Below are positions 1-7,629 of a stretch of DNA of 12,498 nt, piece by piece. The notes beneath the pieces are model-generated. The model saw only the letters and a list, made by a program, of their open reading frames with translations. It did not search any database and was not told the origin of the DNA. Numbering within the stretch: the first letter of the stretch is position 1; each line of letters begins with the position of its first letter. Source of the stretch: an uncultured bacterium (lineage in GTDB: Bacteria; Cyanobacteriota; Vampirovibrionia; Gastranaerophilales; Gastranaerophilaceae); assembly GCA_900553845.1 (NCBI GenBank), contig USEW01000040.1, positions 1-12,498 of the forward strand, written 5' to 3'. The position numbers and the translations under genes are program-made.

Positions 1-2
1 AT

Positions 3-1088
3 AGACAACATTATTTATATAACCAAAAAATAAAAAGACAAAAAGCTATAAACAGAAATTCTCTAATTCAACGAGCGATTTCTTTTCTTGTATTTTTGTT
101 TATAGGTTTATTTATATGTCCTTATTGTTATGAAAACATATCAAAGCCTATCTTTTTTTCACATAATAAAAATAAAGCGGTTAGGGTTGATTATGAATCA
201 TATTTGAATAAAACAGCAGGATATTTATCAAATAATTATTTTATTGACAGACCTTCATTTGTTGAAGCGAATATAAAAAAACCTCATATGAAAGAAATGT
301 ATCTTGCAAATGAAATGACAAGCTTAAAAAACAGCCTTAAAAATTTAGCATCAAAATATCCTCAACTTAAGCCCCATATATTTATTTATGACTATCAAAA
401 TAGTAATTTTGTCGATATAAATGCAAATGAAATGTCACCAGTAGCTAGTATAGTGAAAATACCTATACTTATTGAACTTTTTAGGTCAATTGAATCAAAT
501 CAAGTGTCATTGGAAAATAAATTATATTTAACAGATTATTTTAGAGCAGAAGGTTCAGGAACTTTACAATATAAACAAGCTGCTTATTATGATTTTGATT
601 ATTTAGCACGAATAATGATAACAGAATCTGACAATAGCGCAACAAATATGTTAATGTCAGCAATTGGGGGAAAGGTTGATATAAATCGTGCACTTCGTTT
701 GTGGGGATTAAAAAAATCTTATGTAACAAACTGGCTCCCTGATTTAGAAGGTCAAAATGTCTCAACAGCTAAAGAAATAGCCGTAATGCTTTATAATATT
801 GACAATTCTTCTTTTTTATCAATGAATTCACGTGAAAAAATTATTGATTATATGTCAAATGTAAAAAATAATCGTTTACTAGCTTCCTCCCTTGATGAAA
901 ATTCATTAATAATCCATAAAACAGGTGATATAGGTAAAATGTTAGGTGATGCCGGCATAATATATCTGCCAAACGGCCGTAGATATATTATCGTGACACT
1001 TGTTAAGCGACCGCACAATTCTTTTGCTGCTAAAGAATTTATTATAGACACTTCAAAACTTGTATATAATTACATGAGTTCTTTATAA
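3..1088 (+). CDS. Membrane-anchored serine hydrolase, class A beta-lactamase-like fold (5' end outside window)
   Basis: The reading frame is open from base 3 with no stop, so the gene begins left of the window. The first internal start, TTG at 96, would cut a hydrophobic helix in half and has no ribosome site. The visible N-terminus is basic (KIKRQKAINR), followed by a membrane segment (about bases 78-125), then a linker and the hydrolase domain outside the membrane. Numbering from the TTG codon, the active-site SxxK is S118-I-V-K121, the SDN motif is 178-180 and the KTG motif is 275-277, all in the order and spacing of class A beta-lactamases (PF13354-type). The residue matching Glu166, the deacylating base, is Leu214 (Trp-Leu-Pro-Asp-Leu against the usual Trp-Glu-Pro-Glu-Leu). 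Turnover of beta-lactams by the usual route is therefore doubtful. A cell-wall or D-Ala-related hydrolase or a penicillin-binding role is possible. Fold is confident; substrate is unknown. Confidence 0.85.
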   Translation, partial: RQHYLYNQKIKRQKAINRNSLIQRAISFLVFLFIGLFICPYCYENISKPIFFSHNKNKAVRVDYESYLNKTAGYLSNNYFIDRPSFVEANIKKPHMKEMYLANEMTSLKNSLKNLASKYPQLKPHIFIYDYQNSNFVDINANEMSPVASIVKIPILIELFRSIESNQVSLENKLYLTDYFRAEGSGTLQYKQAAYYDFDYLARIMITESDNSATNMLMSAIGGKVDINRALRLWGLKKSYVTNWLPDLEGQNVSTAKEIAVMLYNIDNSSFLSMNSREKIIDYMSNVKNNRLLASSLDENSLIIHKTGDIGKMLGDAGIIYLPNGRRYIIVTLVKRPHNSFAAKEFIIDTSKLVYNYMSSL

Positions 1089-1114
1089 ATAAGCAAACAA
1101 AAAAATAAAATAAA

Positions 1115-1138
1115 AACCGTCTTTTTATTAAGACGGTT
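1115..1138 (-). terminator. Intrinsic terminator of gyrB, shared 3' region with the convergent hydrolase gene
   Basis: A perfect 9-bp stem (AACCGTCTT / AAGACGGTT) closes a 6-nt loop. On the minus strand it is followed by a long U-rich tract (complement of the A-rich run at 1098-1114), so it terminates gyrB transcription about 80 nt past the stop codon. On the plus strand no U-tract follows, so it would stop the hydrolase transcript only weakly. Confidence 0.8.
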
Positions 1139-1160
1139 GAATAATAAATCAATAGTATTT

Positions 1161-1179
1161 ATTTTACAAAGTGTAAAAT
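1161..1179. repeat. 8-bp inverted repeat between gyrB and its terminator
   Basis: ATTTTACA and TGTAAAAT form a perfect inverted repeat around a 3-nt centre. It sits in the gyrB 3' untranslated region, upstream of the terminator hairpin on the gyrB transcript. It could be an RNA hairpin protecting the 3' end or a chance AT-rich palindrome; nothing else indicates a function. Confidence 0.4.
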
Positions 1180-1219
1180 TATACTTGTAACAAACATAAA
1201 TATTATAATGCATATTTAT

Positions 1220-3679
1220 TTATGTGTCAATATTAGTTGCATAAGTTGCGTTACTTTCGATGAAATCACGACGAGGTTCAACTTTATCTCCCATAAGGAT
1301 GTTGAATAATTCGTCACATAACATAGCATCTTCAACATTCACTTTAAGCAACGTTCTTGTTTCAGGATTCATTGTTGTTTCCCAGAGTTGTTGAGGCATC
1401 ATTTCTCCTAAACCTTTAAAACGTTGAAGCTGCATTCCTTTTTTACCACGTTCTTCAACTATGTTTTCCAAATCAACAAATGTTGTAATTTTATGTCTTT
1501 CGCCTTCGACATCCAAAATAAGTTCTTTTTCTTCATCGATTAAAAAACTTCTGATTGCAGGGTATGCTTGTTTTAGTTTATTAAATTCAATACTTTTTAT
1601 AAAGTTTGAAGTGATTAAAACAGGGTCTATTTCGCTGTCACCAAGGTCAAGCAATATATTATAAAGTGATTTTTCATGATTAAATTTTAAAGAAACGGTA
1701 TAATTTTTAGCATTGTTAGCATCACTTATATTATAGTTGTTAGCATGGTCAATAATATAATTTTGCAAATATGTAATTATTTCATTCATTCTATCTTGAT
1801 TTGAGAAATCAGCAGCTTCAATATTTGAACGTATTAAGCCACGAATTACAACACTTGGAATGCTGCTAACCAATGGGCTTTGGAATGTTTTATAATAATT
1901 TGACATATTGCCCAAAAGTTGAACAAGATTTTCACCTTCAACTTTTTCACGTCCGTCTTTATTTTGTAAAGTTAAACCTTTAATCCCTCTTTCACGAAGC
2001 GTTTTATCAAGAACATGATCATCGTAAAGATATTGAGATGTTTTGCCTATTGTAATTTTATACAAAGGGGGCTGTGCTATATAAACATGTCCTTTTTCAA
2101 TTAATGGTTTTGCATACCGGAAGAAAAATGTTAATAAAAGCGTACGGATATGGGCACCATCAACATCGGCATCTGTCATGATAATAATTTTGTGGTATCT
2201 TAATTTTTCAATATCAACATCGTCTTCATTTTTACTAATATTAATACCAAATGCCTGCACCATGGATTGAATTTCGTTGTTTCCATATATTTTGTCAAGT
2301 CTGGCTCTTTCAACGTTCAATATTTTACCACGAAGCGGTAAAATAGCCTGAAATTGACGATTACGACCTTGTTTAGCGGAGCCGCCTGCAGAATCACCTT
2401 CGACAATGTATATTTCGCATTTATCAGCTTCACGACTTGAGCAATCAGCAAGTTTACCAGGTAATGTTGAAGTTTCCAATGCTGACTTTCTTCTGGTAAG
2501 CTCACGAGCTTTACGTGCTGCTTCACGAGCACGTTGGGCTTGAAGTGTTTTTTCAATAATTATTTTTGCAGCTTTGGGATTAAACTCTAACCATTCTTGA
2601 AGTTTTTCACGCACAGCATCATTGACAGCTGCTTGCGCTTCCTGATTTCCTAACTTTTCTTTTGTTTGACCTTCAAATTGAGGATTTGATAATTTTACAC
2701 TAACAATTGCTGTTAATCCTTCACGAACGTCATCACCTGTGAGGTTTTGTTCTGAATCTTTAAGAAGATTATTTTTTCTTGCATAATCATTTAAAATACG
2801 TGTAATCGCAATACGAAAACCGGTTAAATGTGTACCACCATGATGAGTATTTATATTGTTTGCAAAACTTAAAATAGATTCATTATAGGCATCTGTATAT
2901 TGAATTGCTACTTCAACCTGAATACCATCAACCTGTTTATCAATGTATATTGGTTTTTCAAACAATACGACTTTGTTTTTGTTCAAAAATTCGACATAAC
3001 TTCCAATACCGCCTTCATAATGAAAAGTTTCTTCTTTTTCTGTTCTAGAATCAATAAATATAATTTTTATGCCTTTATTTAAAAAAGCCATTTCGCGAAG
3101 CCGGTTACCTATAATATCAGCATCCACAATAGTTGTTTCAGTAAAAATTTCAGGGTCAGGCCAAAAAGTTGTTTTTGTTCCGGTTACATCTGTTTCACGA
3201 ACTCTTTCAACTTGACACACAGGCTCACCTCGAAGATATTCCTGACGATAAACACCGCCGTTTCTAGAAACTTCCACAACCATTTTTTCAGATAACGCAT
3301 TTACTACAGAAGCTCCAACACCATGAAGACCGCCTGATACTTTATAGCCACCATCTCCAAATTTTCCGCCTGCATGCAAAACAGTATGTACAATTTCCAA
3401 TGCTGATTTTCCAGTTTCAGGCTTTATATCAACAGGTATTCCACGACCATTATCCTGAACAGTTATACTTTCATCTTTATTTATTGTTACTTTAATTTGT
3501 GTACAATATCCAGCTAATGATTCATCAATTGAATTATCCACAATTTCATATATACAATGGTGTAATCCTCTTTGAGATGTTGAACCTATATACATTCCGG
3601 GACGCAGCCGAACTGCTTCCAAGCCCTCCAAAACTCGTATATTACTTGCATCATAATTCGAATTAGTTTGTGTTTGCAT
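1220..3679 (-). CDS. gyrB: DNA gyrase subunit B, long form with TOPRIM-region insertion
   Basis: This is the ATPase and TOPRIM subunit of the type IIA topoisomerase that introduces negative supercoils with GyrA. Start chosen: ATG at 3679-3677, which has GGAA nine bases upstream. A TTG five codons earlier has no ribosome site. Positions below count from that TTG (824 aa). The GHKL ATPase part has EIVDN (50-54), DNGRGIP (81-87) and GGLHGVGASVVNALS (121-135). The transducer holds the QTK loop (343-345). The TOPRIM metal site is EGDSAGGS (432-439) plus DADVDG (508-513). The C-terminal QLQRFKGLGEM is near 755-765. ILPLRGKILNVE is GyrB-like rather than ParE-like. An extra domain of about 160 residues (roughly 570-730) sits between the TOPRIM motifs and the tail, as in the 804-aa E. 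coli GyrB; short GyrBs of about 640 aa lack it. It is monocistronic here, with no gyrA or recF beside it. Confidence 0.97.
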   Translation of the reverse strand: MQTQTNSNYDASNIRVLEGLEAVRLRPGMYIGSTSQRGLHHCIYEIVDNSIDESLAGYCTQIKVTINKDESITVQDNGRGIPVDIKPETGKSALEIVHTVLHAGGKFGDGGYKVSGGLHGVGASVVNALSEKMVVEVSRNGGVYRQEYLRGEPVCQVERVRETDVTGTKTTFWPDPEIFTETTIVDADIIGNRLREMAFLNKGIKIIFIDSRTEKEETFHYEGGIGSYVEFLNKNKVVLFEKPIYIDKQVDGIQVEVAIQYTDAYNESILSFANNINTHHGGTHLTGFRIAITRILNDYARKNNLLKDSEQNLTGDDVREGLTAIVSVKLSNPQFEGQTKEKLGNQEAQAAVNDAVREKLQEWLEFNPKAAKIIIEKTLQAQRAREAARKARELTRRKSALETSTLPGKLADCSSREADKCEIYIVEGDSAGGSAKQGRNRQFQAILPLRGKILNVERARLDKIYGNNEIQSMVQAFGINISKNEDDVDIEKLRYHKIIIMTDADVDGAHIRTLLLTFFFRYAKPLIEKGHVYIAQPPLYKITIGKTSQYLYDDHVLDKTLRERGIKGLTLQNKDGREKVEGENLVQLLGNMSNYYKTFQSPLVSSIPSVVIRGLIRSNIEAADFSNQDRMNEIITYLQNYIIDHANNYNISDANNAKNYTVSLKFNHEKSLYNILLDLGDSEIDPVLITSNFIKSIEFNKLKQAYPAIRSFLIDEEKELILDVEGERHKITTFVDLENIVEERGKKGMQLQRFKGLGEMMPQQLWETTMNPETRTLLKVNVEDAMLCDELFNILMGDKVEPRRDFIESNATYATNIDT

Positions 3680-3683
3680 GTTT

Positions 3684-3691
3684 TTAATTTC
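3684..3691 (-). promoter_or_regulatory. Ribosome binding site deciding the gyrB start
   Basis: The minus strand reads GGAA followed by nine bases and the ATG at 3679. The alternative TTG at 3694 is preceded by AGATAA with no purine-rich match, so the ATG is preferred and the protein should be 819 aa. Confidence 0.55.
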
Positions 3692-3711
3692 CAATTATCT
3701 AACTTTCAAAA

Positions 3712-3739
3712 ATACTAACTTATTATTAATATTTTACAA
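3712..3739 (-). promoter_or_regulatory. Candidate gyrB promoter
   Basis: On the minus strand, TTGTAA (3739-3734) and TAGTAT (3717-3712) are spaced 16 bp apart, each matching the sigma-70 hexamers at 4 of 6 positions. They would give a leader of roughly 25 nt before the ATG at 3679. The whole gap is very AT-rich, so chance matches are easy. Confidence 0.3.
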
Positions 3740-3858
3740 TAAAAATACCAAAAATCCAAATTGATATTAATTATTTACTTTGTTAACAAAACTTAATATT
3801 TTATTTTAATTTAAGCAATTTTTTTATTTTTTTAGTTTTTAATAAATATAAGTGTAAG

Positions 3859-3875
3859 TATAATTTATAAGGAAG
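3859..3875 (+). promoter_or_regulatory. Ribosome binding site and possible -10 element of the AAA+ gene
   Basis: AAGGAAG (3869-3875) lies eight bases before the ATG at 3884, a good Shine-Dalgarno. A perfect TATAAT lies at 3859-3864 but has no recognisable -35 in the T-rich stretch upstream. Its predicted start point would fall inside the ribosome site, so the real promoter may lie further upstream in 3720-3850. Confidence 0.4.
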
Positions 3876-3883
3876 CATATAAA

Positions 3884-5404
3884 ATGAACGTGAATGGTAT
3901 TTCAAATCTTAATGGTTGTCAGCAAGTTTATAATAGAAAATCGCAAGATAATACTTCAAATCCTCCAAGTTTTAAAGCTGGAGGTTATGTTGATGACAGT
4001 TATAGTTCAAGTGTTGCTTCTTCATATATACAAAAACAACAGCTTCAAAAACAACAAAAGGACCTTGAAAAGCAAAAGAAAGATAAATGGAAGCAATTTG
4101 GAATGGACGTTTTAAAAGGTGTGACCATTGGTGCTGCTTTAATTGGCGGTACGGCTTTAATTGCATCATGCACTAAAGCAGGGCGAGAAATGGCTCAGAC
4201 TTTAACAAGTAATTTAGGTTTAACAAGTACTGATGGAAGTAATAAACTTGAGGATAAATTTGCAAAGGCAAAACCTAAAGTAAAGAAGGAGGAAGTTCTT
4301 GAGGGTATTTCACAAATGCCGATTTCGGATTCAGCTAAAAAAGCTTGCGAAAGTGCTTTAATTTCTGCAAATGCGGATGTTGTTTCTTCACTTGGTCTTA
4401 AAAAATCTACAACTTCAGGTATTTTGTTATATGGCCTTCCCGGTGTTGGTAAATCCTATAGTGCTGAAGAGTTTGCGAATATATTTGGTGCTAAATATAT
4501 AAAGCTTGATGTAAATAATTTCAAAAATATGTATGTAGGAGAATCTACAAAAAATATTGACAGACAAATAATGCCAATTATTACCGAAGCAAAAGAACAT
4601 CCGGAAACTCCTTATTTTATTATAATGGATGAAGCTGATGCACTTCTATCGGATACGGATGATGGCACTTCGACAAATCGCGAAATGAGAAGTATATTCC
4701 TACAAAGAATGGATGCCGAACAATTGCCTCTTAATGTAAAATATATATTAACTACTAATTTTCCTGAAAAAATTACATCTGCTGCTGTTAGATCAGGGCG
4801 ATTACAAGCCATAAAAATTAATAATCCAAAATATGAAAATTTAAAAAAGATATATAAAGATTCTTTAAGTAAGCAATTTGGTGATAAGCTTGAAGATAAA
4901 AAGGTTTTAGACGCAATTATTGAAGATATACCTTCAAAATATGGGCTTTTAGGACCTGCACATATTAAAGCGGTTACAGAAACATTAAACAGTGCTTTAT
5001 TGCATAGTAATAATGGTAAAATTAGTAAGGATAATCTTCAAACTGCATTTAAACAAGCACATGAAAGAGCATGTTCAGAATATTTTAGCAGATGTAATGC
5101 AATTGTTCCTTCAGTAAATACAAATTATGAAGTAGATACAAATAATATTGAATGTGCTAAAAATATAGCTAAAATTTGTTTGTTGGCAGCTGGTAGAAAA
5201 TATAATGACAACACACTTAATTATCTTGCTTGTAACATACCGATTGAACTTATGCCAAAAGCTATTAGTTATATAGATGATACAGAAAAACTTGGACCAG
5301 AAGAAATTGGCAAGGTAATATTTAGATTAAATTATGAAAAATTTAATATTGGTTTAAGAGTTGATGACTTACAATCTAAAATTGATGAAGCTGTCAGAAA
5401 TTGA
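3884..5404 (+). CDS. AAA+ ATPase, single domain, with SFKAG-bearing N-terminal region
   Basis: This 506-aa protein has one classical AAA module. It shows Walker A GLPGVGKS (184-191), an aromatic pore loop MYVGE (216-220), Walker B FIIMDEAD (245-252), sensor 1 TTN (290-292) and an arginine-finger segment VRSGRL (302-307). The pore loop suggests a ring that threads or remodels protein. Before it come a polar N-terminus with SFKAG (29-33), a Lys/Gln-rich coiled coil (about 50-70) and a glycine-rich hydrophobic stretch (about 75-96) that could insert in a membrane. There is no HExxH or serine protease site, so it is not FtsH or Lon-like. The C-terminal 110 residues are helical and unrecognised. 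It stands alone on the plus strand, convergent with the minus-strand operon. The SFKAG motif is echoed in that operon's first gene, hinting at a shared localisation or partner (inference). Substrate unknown. Confidence 0.85.
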   Translation: MNVNGISNLNGCQQVYNRKSQDNTSNPPSFKAGGYVDDSYSSSVASSYIQKQQLQKQQKDLEKQKKDKWKQFGMDVLKGVTIGAALIGGTALIASCTKAGREMAQTLTSNLGLTSTDGSNKLEDKFAKAKPKVKKEEVLEGISQMPISDSAKKACESALISANADVVSSLGLKKSTTSGILLYGLPGVGKSYSAEEFANIFGAKYIKLDVNNFKNMYVGESTKNIDRQIMPIITEAKEHPETPYFIIMDEADALLSDTDDGTSTNREMRSIFLQRMDAEQLPLNVKYILTTNFPEKITSAAVRSGRLQAIKINNPKYENLKKIYKDSLSKQFGDKLEDKKVLDAIIEDIPSKYGLLGPAHIKAVTETLNSALLHSNNGKISKDNLQTAFKQAHERACSEYFSRCNAIVPSVNTNYEVDTNNIECAKNIAKICLLAAGRKYNDNTLNYLACNIPIELMPKAISYIDDTEKLGPEEIGKVIFRLNYEKFNIGLRVDDLQSKIDEAVRN

Positions 5405-5441
5405 AGAAAAAGAACTTGAAGCAAAAAAGTGGTCTATGACC

Positions 5442-6728
5442 TTATGCAAAAGTCTTAAACGAAGTTTCAATATTTTTATCTAAAACCTTTTTTATCGATT
5501 CAACTTCTGTTTCAAGCGCTTTATGCTCGGAGTCAATATTTTTCAATCGAACTTCGAGCATTTGGTCTTGTGATTGGATAAGTTTGATACGCGCATTCAT
5601 ATCATTTAATTCTTTGTCATAAAGATCCTTCTGGTAATTATATTTAACCATAGCTTCATCGTATGAATCGTTATCTACTTCTTCATCGATAGACAGTTTA
5701 TAATTAATTCCGTCTTCAAAGGTAACTGTTTCAATCTGTCCCTGTGCTGACATTTTGATGTTTGCTTTTTTTCTTAAAATTTCGGTTTCGTCTAAATATG
5801 AATCATTTAGTTCCCACTTCTGAACATCGATGTTTGAACCTAAAGAACCTGTATCAATATTTTTGCTTGATAACTTTTCGTCATAAATAATATATTTATA
5901 AATTGGATTATTGTCTGCATCATTTTCAACTGAATATCGGTATACGAATTTGTTATTTGCAGCTTCTTTCATTGTTTCGGGTACATTTTCAACATATTCA
6001 AGGTCAATTGTTTCACCAGTTTCGTTGTCAATAACCAGGCTTACATTTGAATCTTCACTTGTTGTTTCAATTGCTTTAAGCTTTTGGGTGTTTAATTTAT
6101 TTAGTATATTATTTTTGTCTTTAAAGTATATTGGATATGTGTAATCAAGCCCGTTGACTTTTTCGGTTATATTATAACTTGTAAGTTCTTTATCAGTACC
6201 AAGATAATATTTAATATCATTTCCATTTTCATCAGCAATTGTATAAGTGTAAACATATTGTGATGTATTTAATGAAGTTTTTATCTCATCATCATCAATA
6301 TCATTTTTATTTATTAATGAAAGTTGTGTCCAGTTATTGTTAACTCTTATATAAGGTTCACTTGAAGCAAGTGAATTAACATCAATTTTGATATTGCTTG
6401 TTTCATTCCCCATATTTGATAAAAGAGATACTTTTTTGGGAATTTCAAATTCGATAAGATAACCATATGGGCCAGGCTGGTTTATTTTTATAAATTTTTT
6501 GATTGAAGCATTTGCACCATCAGATGTTTCAAATTTATAAACTGTTTTTTTGTAATCCTCGGAGCTTGGAGGAGTTGGCACCTGAATTGCAAGCATATTG
6601 GTCCATATCACATTTGCATTATTAGACAATGTAACTCTTTGTTGGTTTATCTGCTGCCCTGAAAATTCATTGCTAGATTTTCGTGCGGTAATACTCAACA
6701 ATCTCGCTTGAGATGCTGCCATTCCCAT
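5442..6728 (-). CDS. Hypothetical protein with conserved-looking GMAASQARLLSITARK start and C-terminal coiled coil
   Basis: A 428-aa protein of unknown function. The start ATG at 6728 has GGAG 11 bases upstream. The N-terminal 45 residues form a helix (MGMAASQARLLSITARK, then a Gln/Asn-rich stretch). The middle (about 50-350) is acidic, rich in Asn, Asp, Tyr and Thr, and probably beta-rich. The last 75 residues (about 355-420) are a heptad-like coiled coil rich in Glu, Lys and Leu. There is no signal peptide and no membrane segment. Helical ends around a variable middle recall flagellin/hook-associated axial proteins, but no flagellin motif is visible, so this is only architecture. From memory, proteins with this opening recur in Gastranaerophilales genomes. 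It is the last gene of a three-gene operon, 33 bases after the HEAT-like gene. A surface or structural role is a guess. Confidence 0.75.
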   Translation of the reverse strand: MGMAASQARLLSITARKSSNEFSGQQINQQRVTLSNNANVIWTNMLAIQVPTPPSSEDYKKTVYKFETSDGANASIKKFIKINQPGPYGYLIEFEIPKKVSLLSNMGNETSNIKIDVNSLASSEPYIRVNNNWTQLSLINKNDIDDDEIKTSLNTSQYVYTYTIADENGNDIKYYLGTDKELTSYNITEKVNGLDYTYPIYFKDKNNILNKLNTQKLKAIETTSEDSNVSLVIDNETGETIDLEYVENVPETMKEAANNKFVYRYSVENDADNNPIYKYIIYDEKLSSKNIDTGSLGSNIDVQKWELNDSYLDETEILRKKANIKMSAQGQIETVTFEDGINYKLSIDEEVDNDSYDEAMVKYNYQKDLYDKELNDMNARIKLIQSQDQMLEVRLKNIDSEHKALETEVESIKKVLDKNIETSFKTFA

Positions 6729-6761
6729 TTTTGTTTTTTCTCCAAGGATTATTAATTAAAG

Positions 6762-7124
6762 TTAATTGGAATATGTTATTAATGCTTTTATTGAACGAAT
6801 TGTGTCGCGTATATCGTTATCAATATTGTCAATTAAAGTATCGTCTATAATTTTGTATAAATTTGTTTTATCTTTTAATGCAACAAGTTCGTTAATTGTG
6901 CTCATAGCTACGTTTGAAGATAGATCATTAACGCCTTTACCTCGGGAAAGAAGCATGTAGCGTAAAGCTTTTTCTTCGTTTTTTCTAATCAAAGCTCGTG
7001 CTGTAAGTTCTCTTATTTCATCATTTTCACAATTCGTTCCAACTTTCACAAGCACTTCAATTGACGAATTGTCATGGTGTCTTCCTAATGCTTCAATTAT
7101 ATTTGCAACTTTTTCACTAACCAT
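6762..7124 (-). CDS. Small HEAT-like repeat protein
   Basis: A 120-aa all-helical protein. Start chosen at ATG 7124-7122 because GAGG lies eight bases upstream. An ATG 15 bases earlier (7139) has no ribosome site. The chosen start overlaps the upstream stop codon as ATGGTTAG, an 8-nt overlap that implies translational coupling. The helices run in pairs (about EKVANIIEALGRH, then SSIEVLVKVG, then EIRELTARALIRK), the pattern of HEAT or PBS-lyase-type repeats that act as binding scaffolds. There is no catalytic motif, signal peptide or membrane segment. Its position between the SFKG protein and the coiled-coil protein suggests an adaptor or chaperone for one of them (inference). The HEAT assignment is from the helix pattern only. 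Confidence 0.7.
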   Translation of the reverse strand: MVSEKVANIIEALGRHHDNSSIEVLVKVGTNCENDEIRELTARALIRKNEEKALRYMLLSRGKGVNDLSSNVAMSTINELVALKDKTNLYKIIDDTLIDNIDNDIRDTIRSIKALITYSN

Positions 7125-7602
7125 TTTTCGAATCCTCATTATTATTCATATTTTTAATTTCATTTGTCAACTCTTCTTCAAGTTGATTAACACTCATTTT
7201 AGAATAGTATTTTACACTACCAGCTTTAGGAGTTAATGATAAATTTTGTGAGACATTTGAAATTGTTTCTTTTATTTTGTCTGTTGTATTTTTAAATAAT
7301 GCTGTGGTTTCATTTTTTATTTTTAAAGCAAAATCATTTACTTTGCTTATTGATTGTCTGAATTTTTCATTGAATATATTGTTACCATTAATAATTGCCG
7401 AAAAGAATAGCTTCATTTTATTTAAAGGTTTTGAAATTTTGCTTTCAATTTTATTTTCACTTACAAAAACATCAGCACCTATAATATTTCCCTTAAAACT
7501 TACTCCAAATGGATTTGAATGCGTTGATTTGTTTTGTTGTTTATTCTTTCCAATATTTATTATATTTGAAGCTTTGATACTTTGACCTATTTTAAAATCC
7601 AT
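7117..7602 (-). CDS. Hypothetical protein with N-terminal SFKG motif
   Basis: A 161-aa protein, first gene of the minus-strand operon. ATG at 7602 with AAGG seven bases upstream. The first 30 residues are polar and probably disordered, followed by NPFGVSFKGN (30-39). The rest is Lys/Asn/Ser-rich amphipathic helix (about 55-120) and an acidic, low-complexity tail ending NNNEDSKNG. There is no signal peptide and no clear membrane helix. Its stop codon is overlapped by the start of the next gene. The SFKG segment resembles SFKAG in the AAA+ protein at 3884-5404, and similar N-terminal FKG motifs are remembered from other Gastranaerophilales proteins. Function unknown. Confidence 0.75.
   Translation of the reverse strand: MDFKIGQSIKASNIINIGKNKQQNKSTHSNPFGVSFKGNIIGADVFVSENKIESKISKPLNKMKLFFSAIINGNNIFNEKFRQSISKVNDFALKIKNETTALFKNTTDKIKETISNVSQNLSLTPKAGSVKYYSKMSVNQLEEELTNEIKNMNNNEDSKNG
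7122..7136 (-). promoter_or_regulatory. Ribosome binding site deciding the HEAT-like gene start
   Basis: GAGG followed by ATTCGAAA and ATG on the minus strand gives ideal eight-base spacing for the 7124 start. It lies inside the coding end of the upstream gene. Confidence 0.65.
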
Positions 7603-7629
7603 ACAACCACCTTATCCTAGAAAATTTTA

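Noticed and set aside
96..98. TTG as the start of the serine hydrolase
   Set aside because: It has no ribosome site, splits a membrane helix, and the frame is open further upstream to base 3.
1196..1219. ATAAATAT / ATATTTAT inverted repeat at the gyrB stop
   Set aside because: Pure A/T arms with an 8-nt loop, next to a much better terminator; likely compositional.
1220..3679. ParE (topoisomerase IV) instead of GyrB
   Set aside because: ILPLRGKILNVE and the C-terminal segment are GyrB-like, and no parC is nearby.
3884..5404. FtsH-type membrane protease
   Set aside because: The AAA motifs are similar, but no HExxH zinc site or C-terminal protease domain is present.
5423..5443. Hairpin GGTC-TAT-GACC with a U6 run on the minus strand as a terminator of the 428-aa gene
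   Set aside because: Only 4 bp pair without a bulge and the stem overlaps the stop codon. It may contribute but is too weak to call.
6751..6760. TTAATTAA palindrome between the HEAT-like gene and the next gene
   Set aside because: Very short and pure A/T in an AT-rich gap inside an operon; expected by chance.
7277..7585. 102-codon plus-strand open frame opposite the SFKG gene
   Set aside because: Its Phe/Leu-rich translation is the complement of Lys/Asn codons, and there is no ribosome site; it is a shadow.
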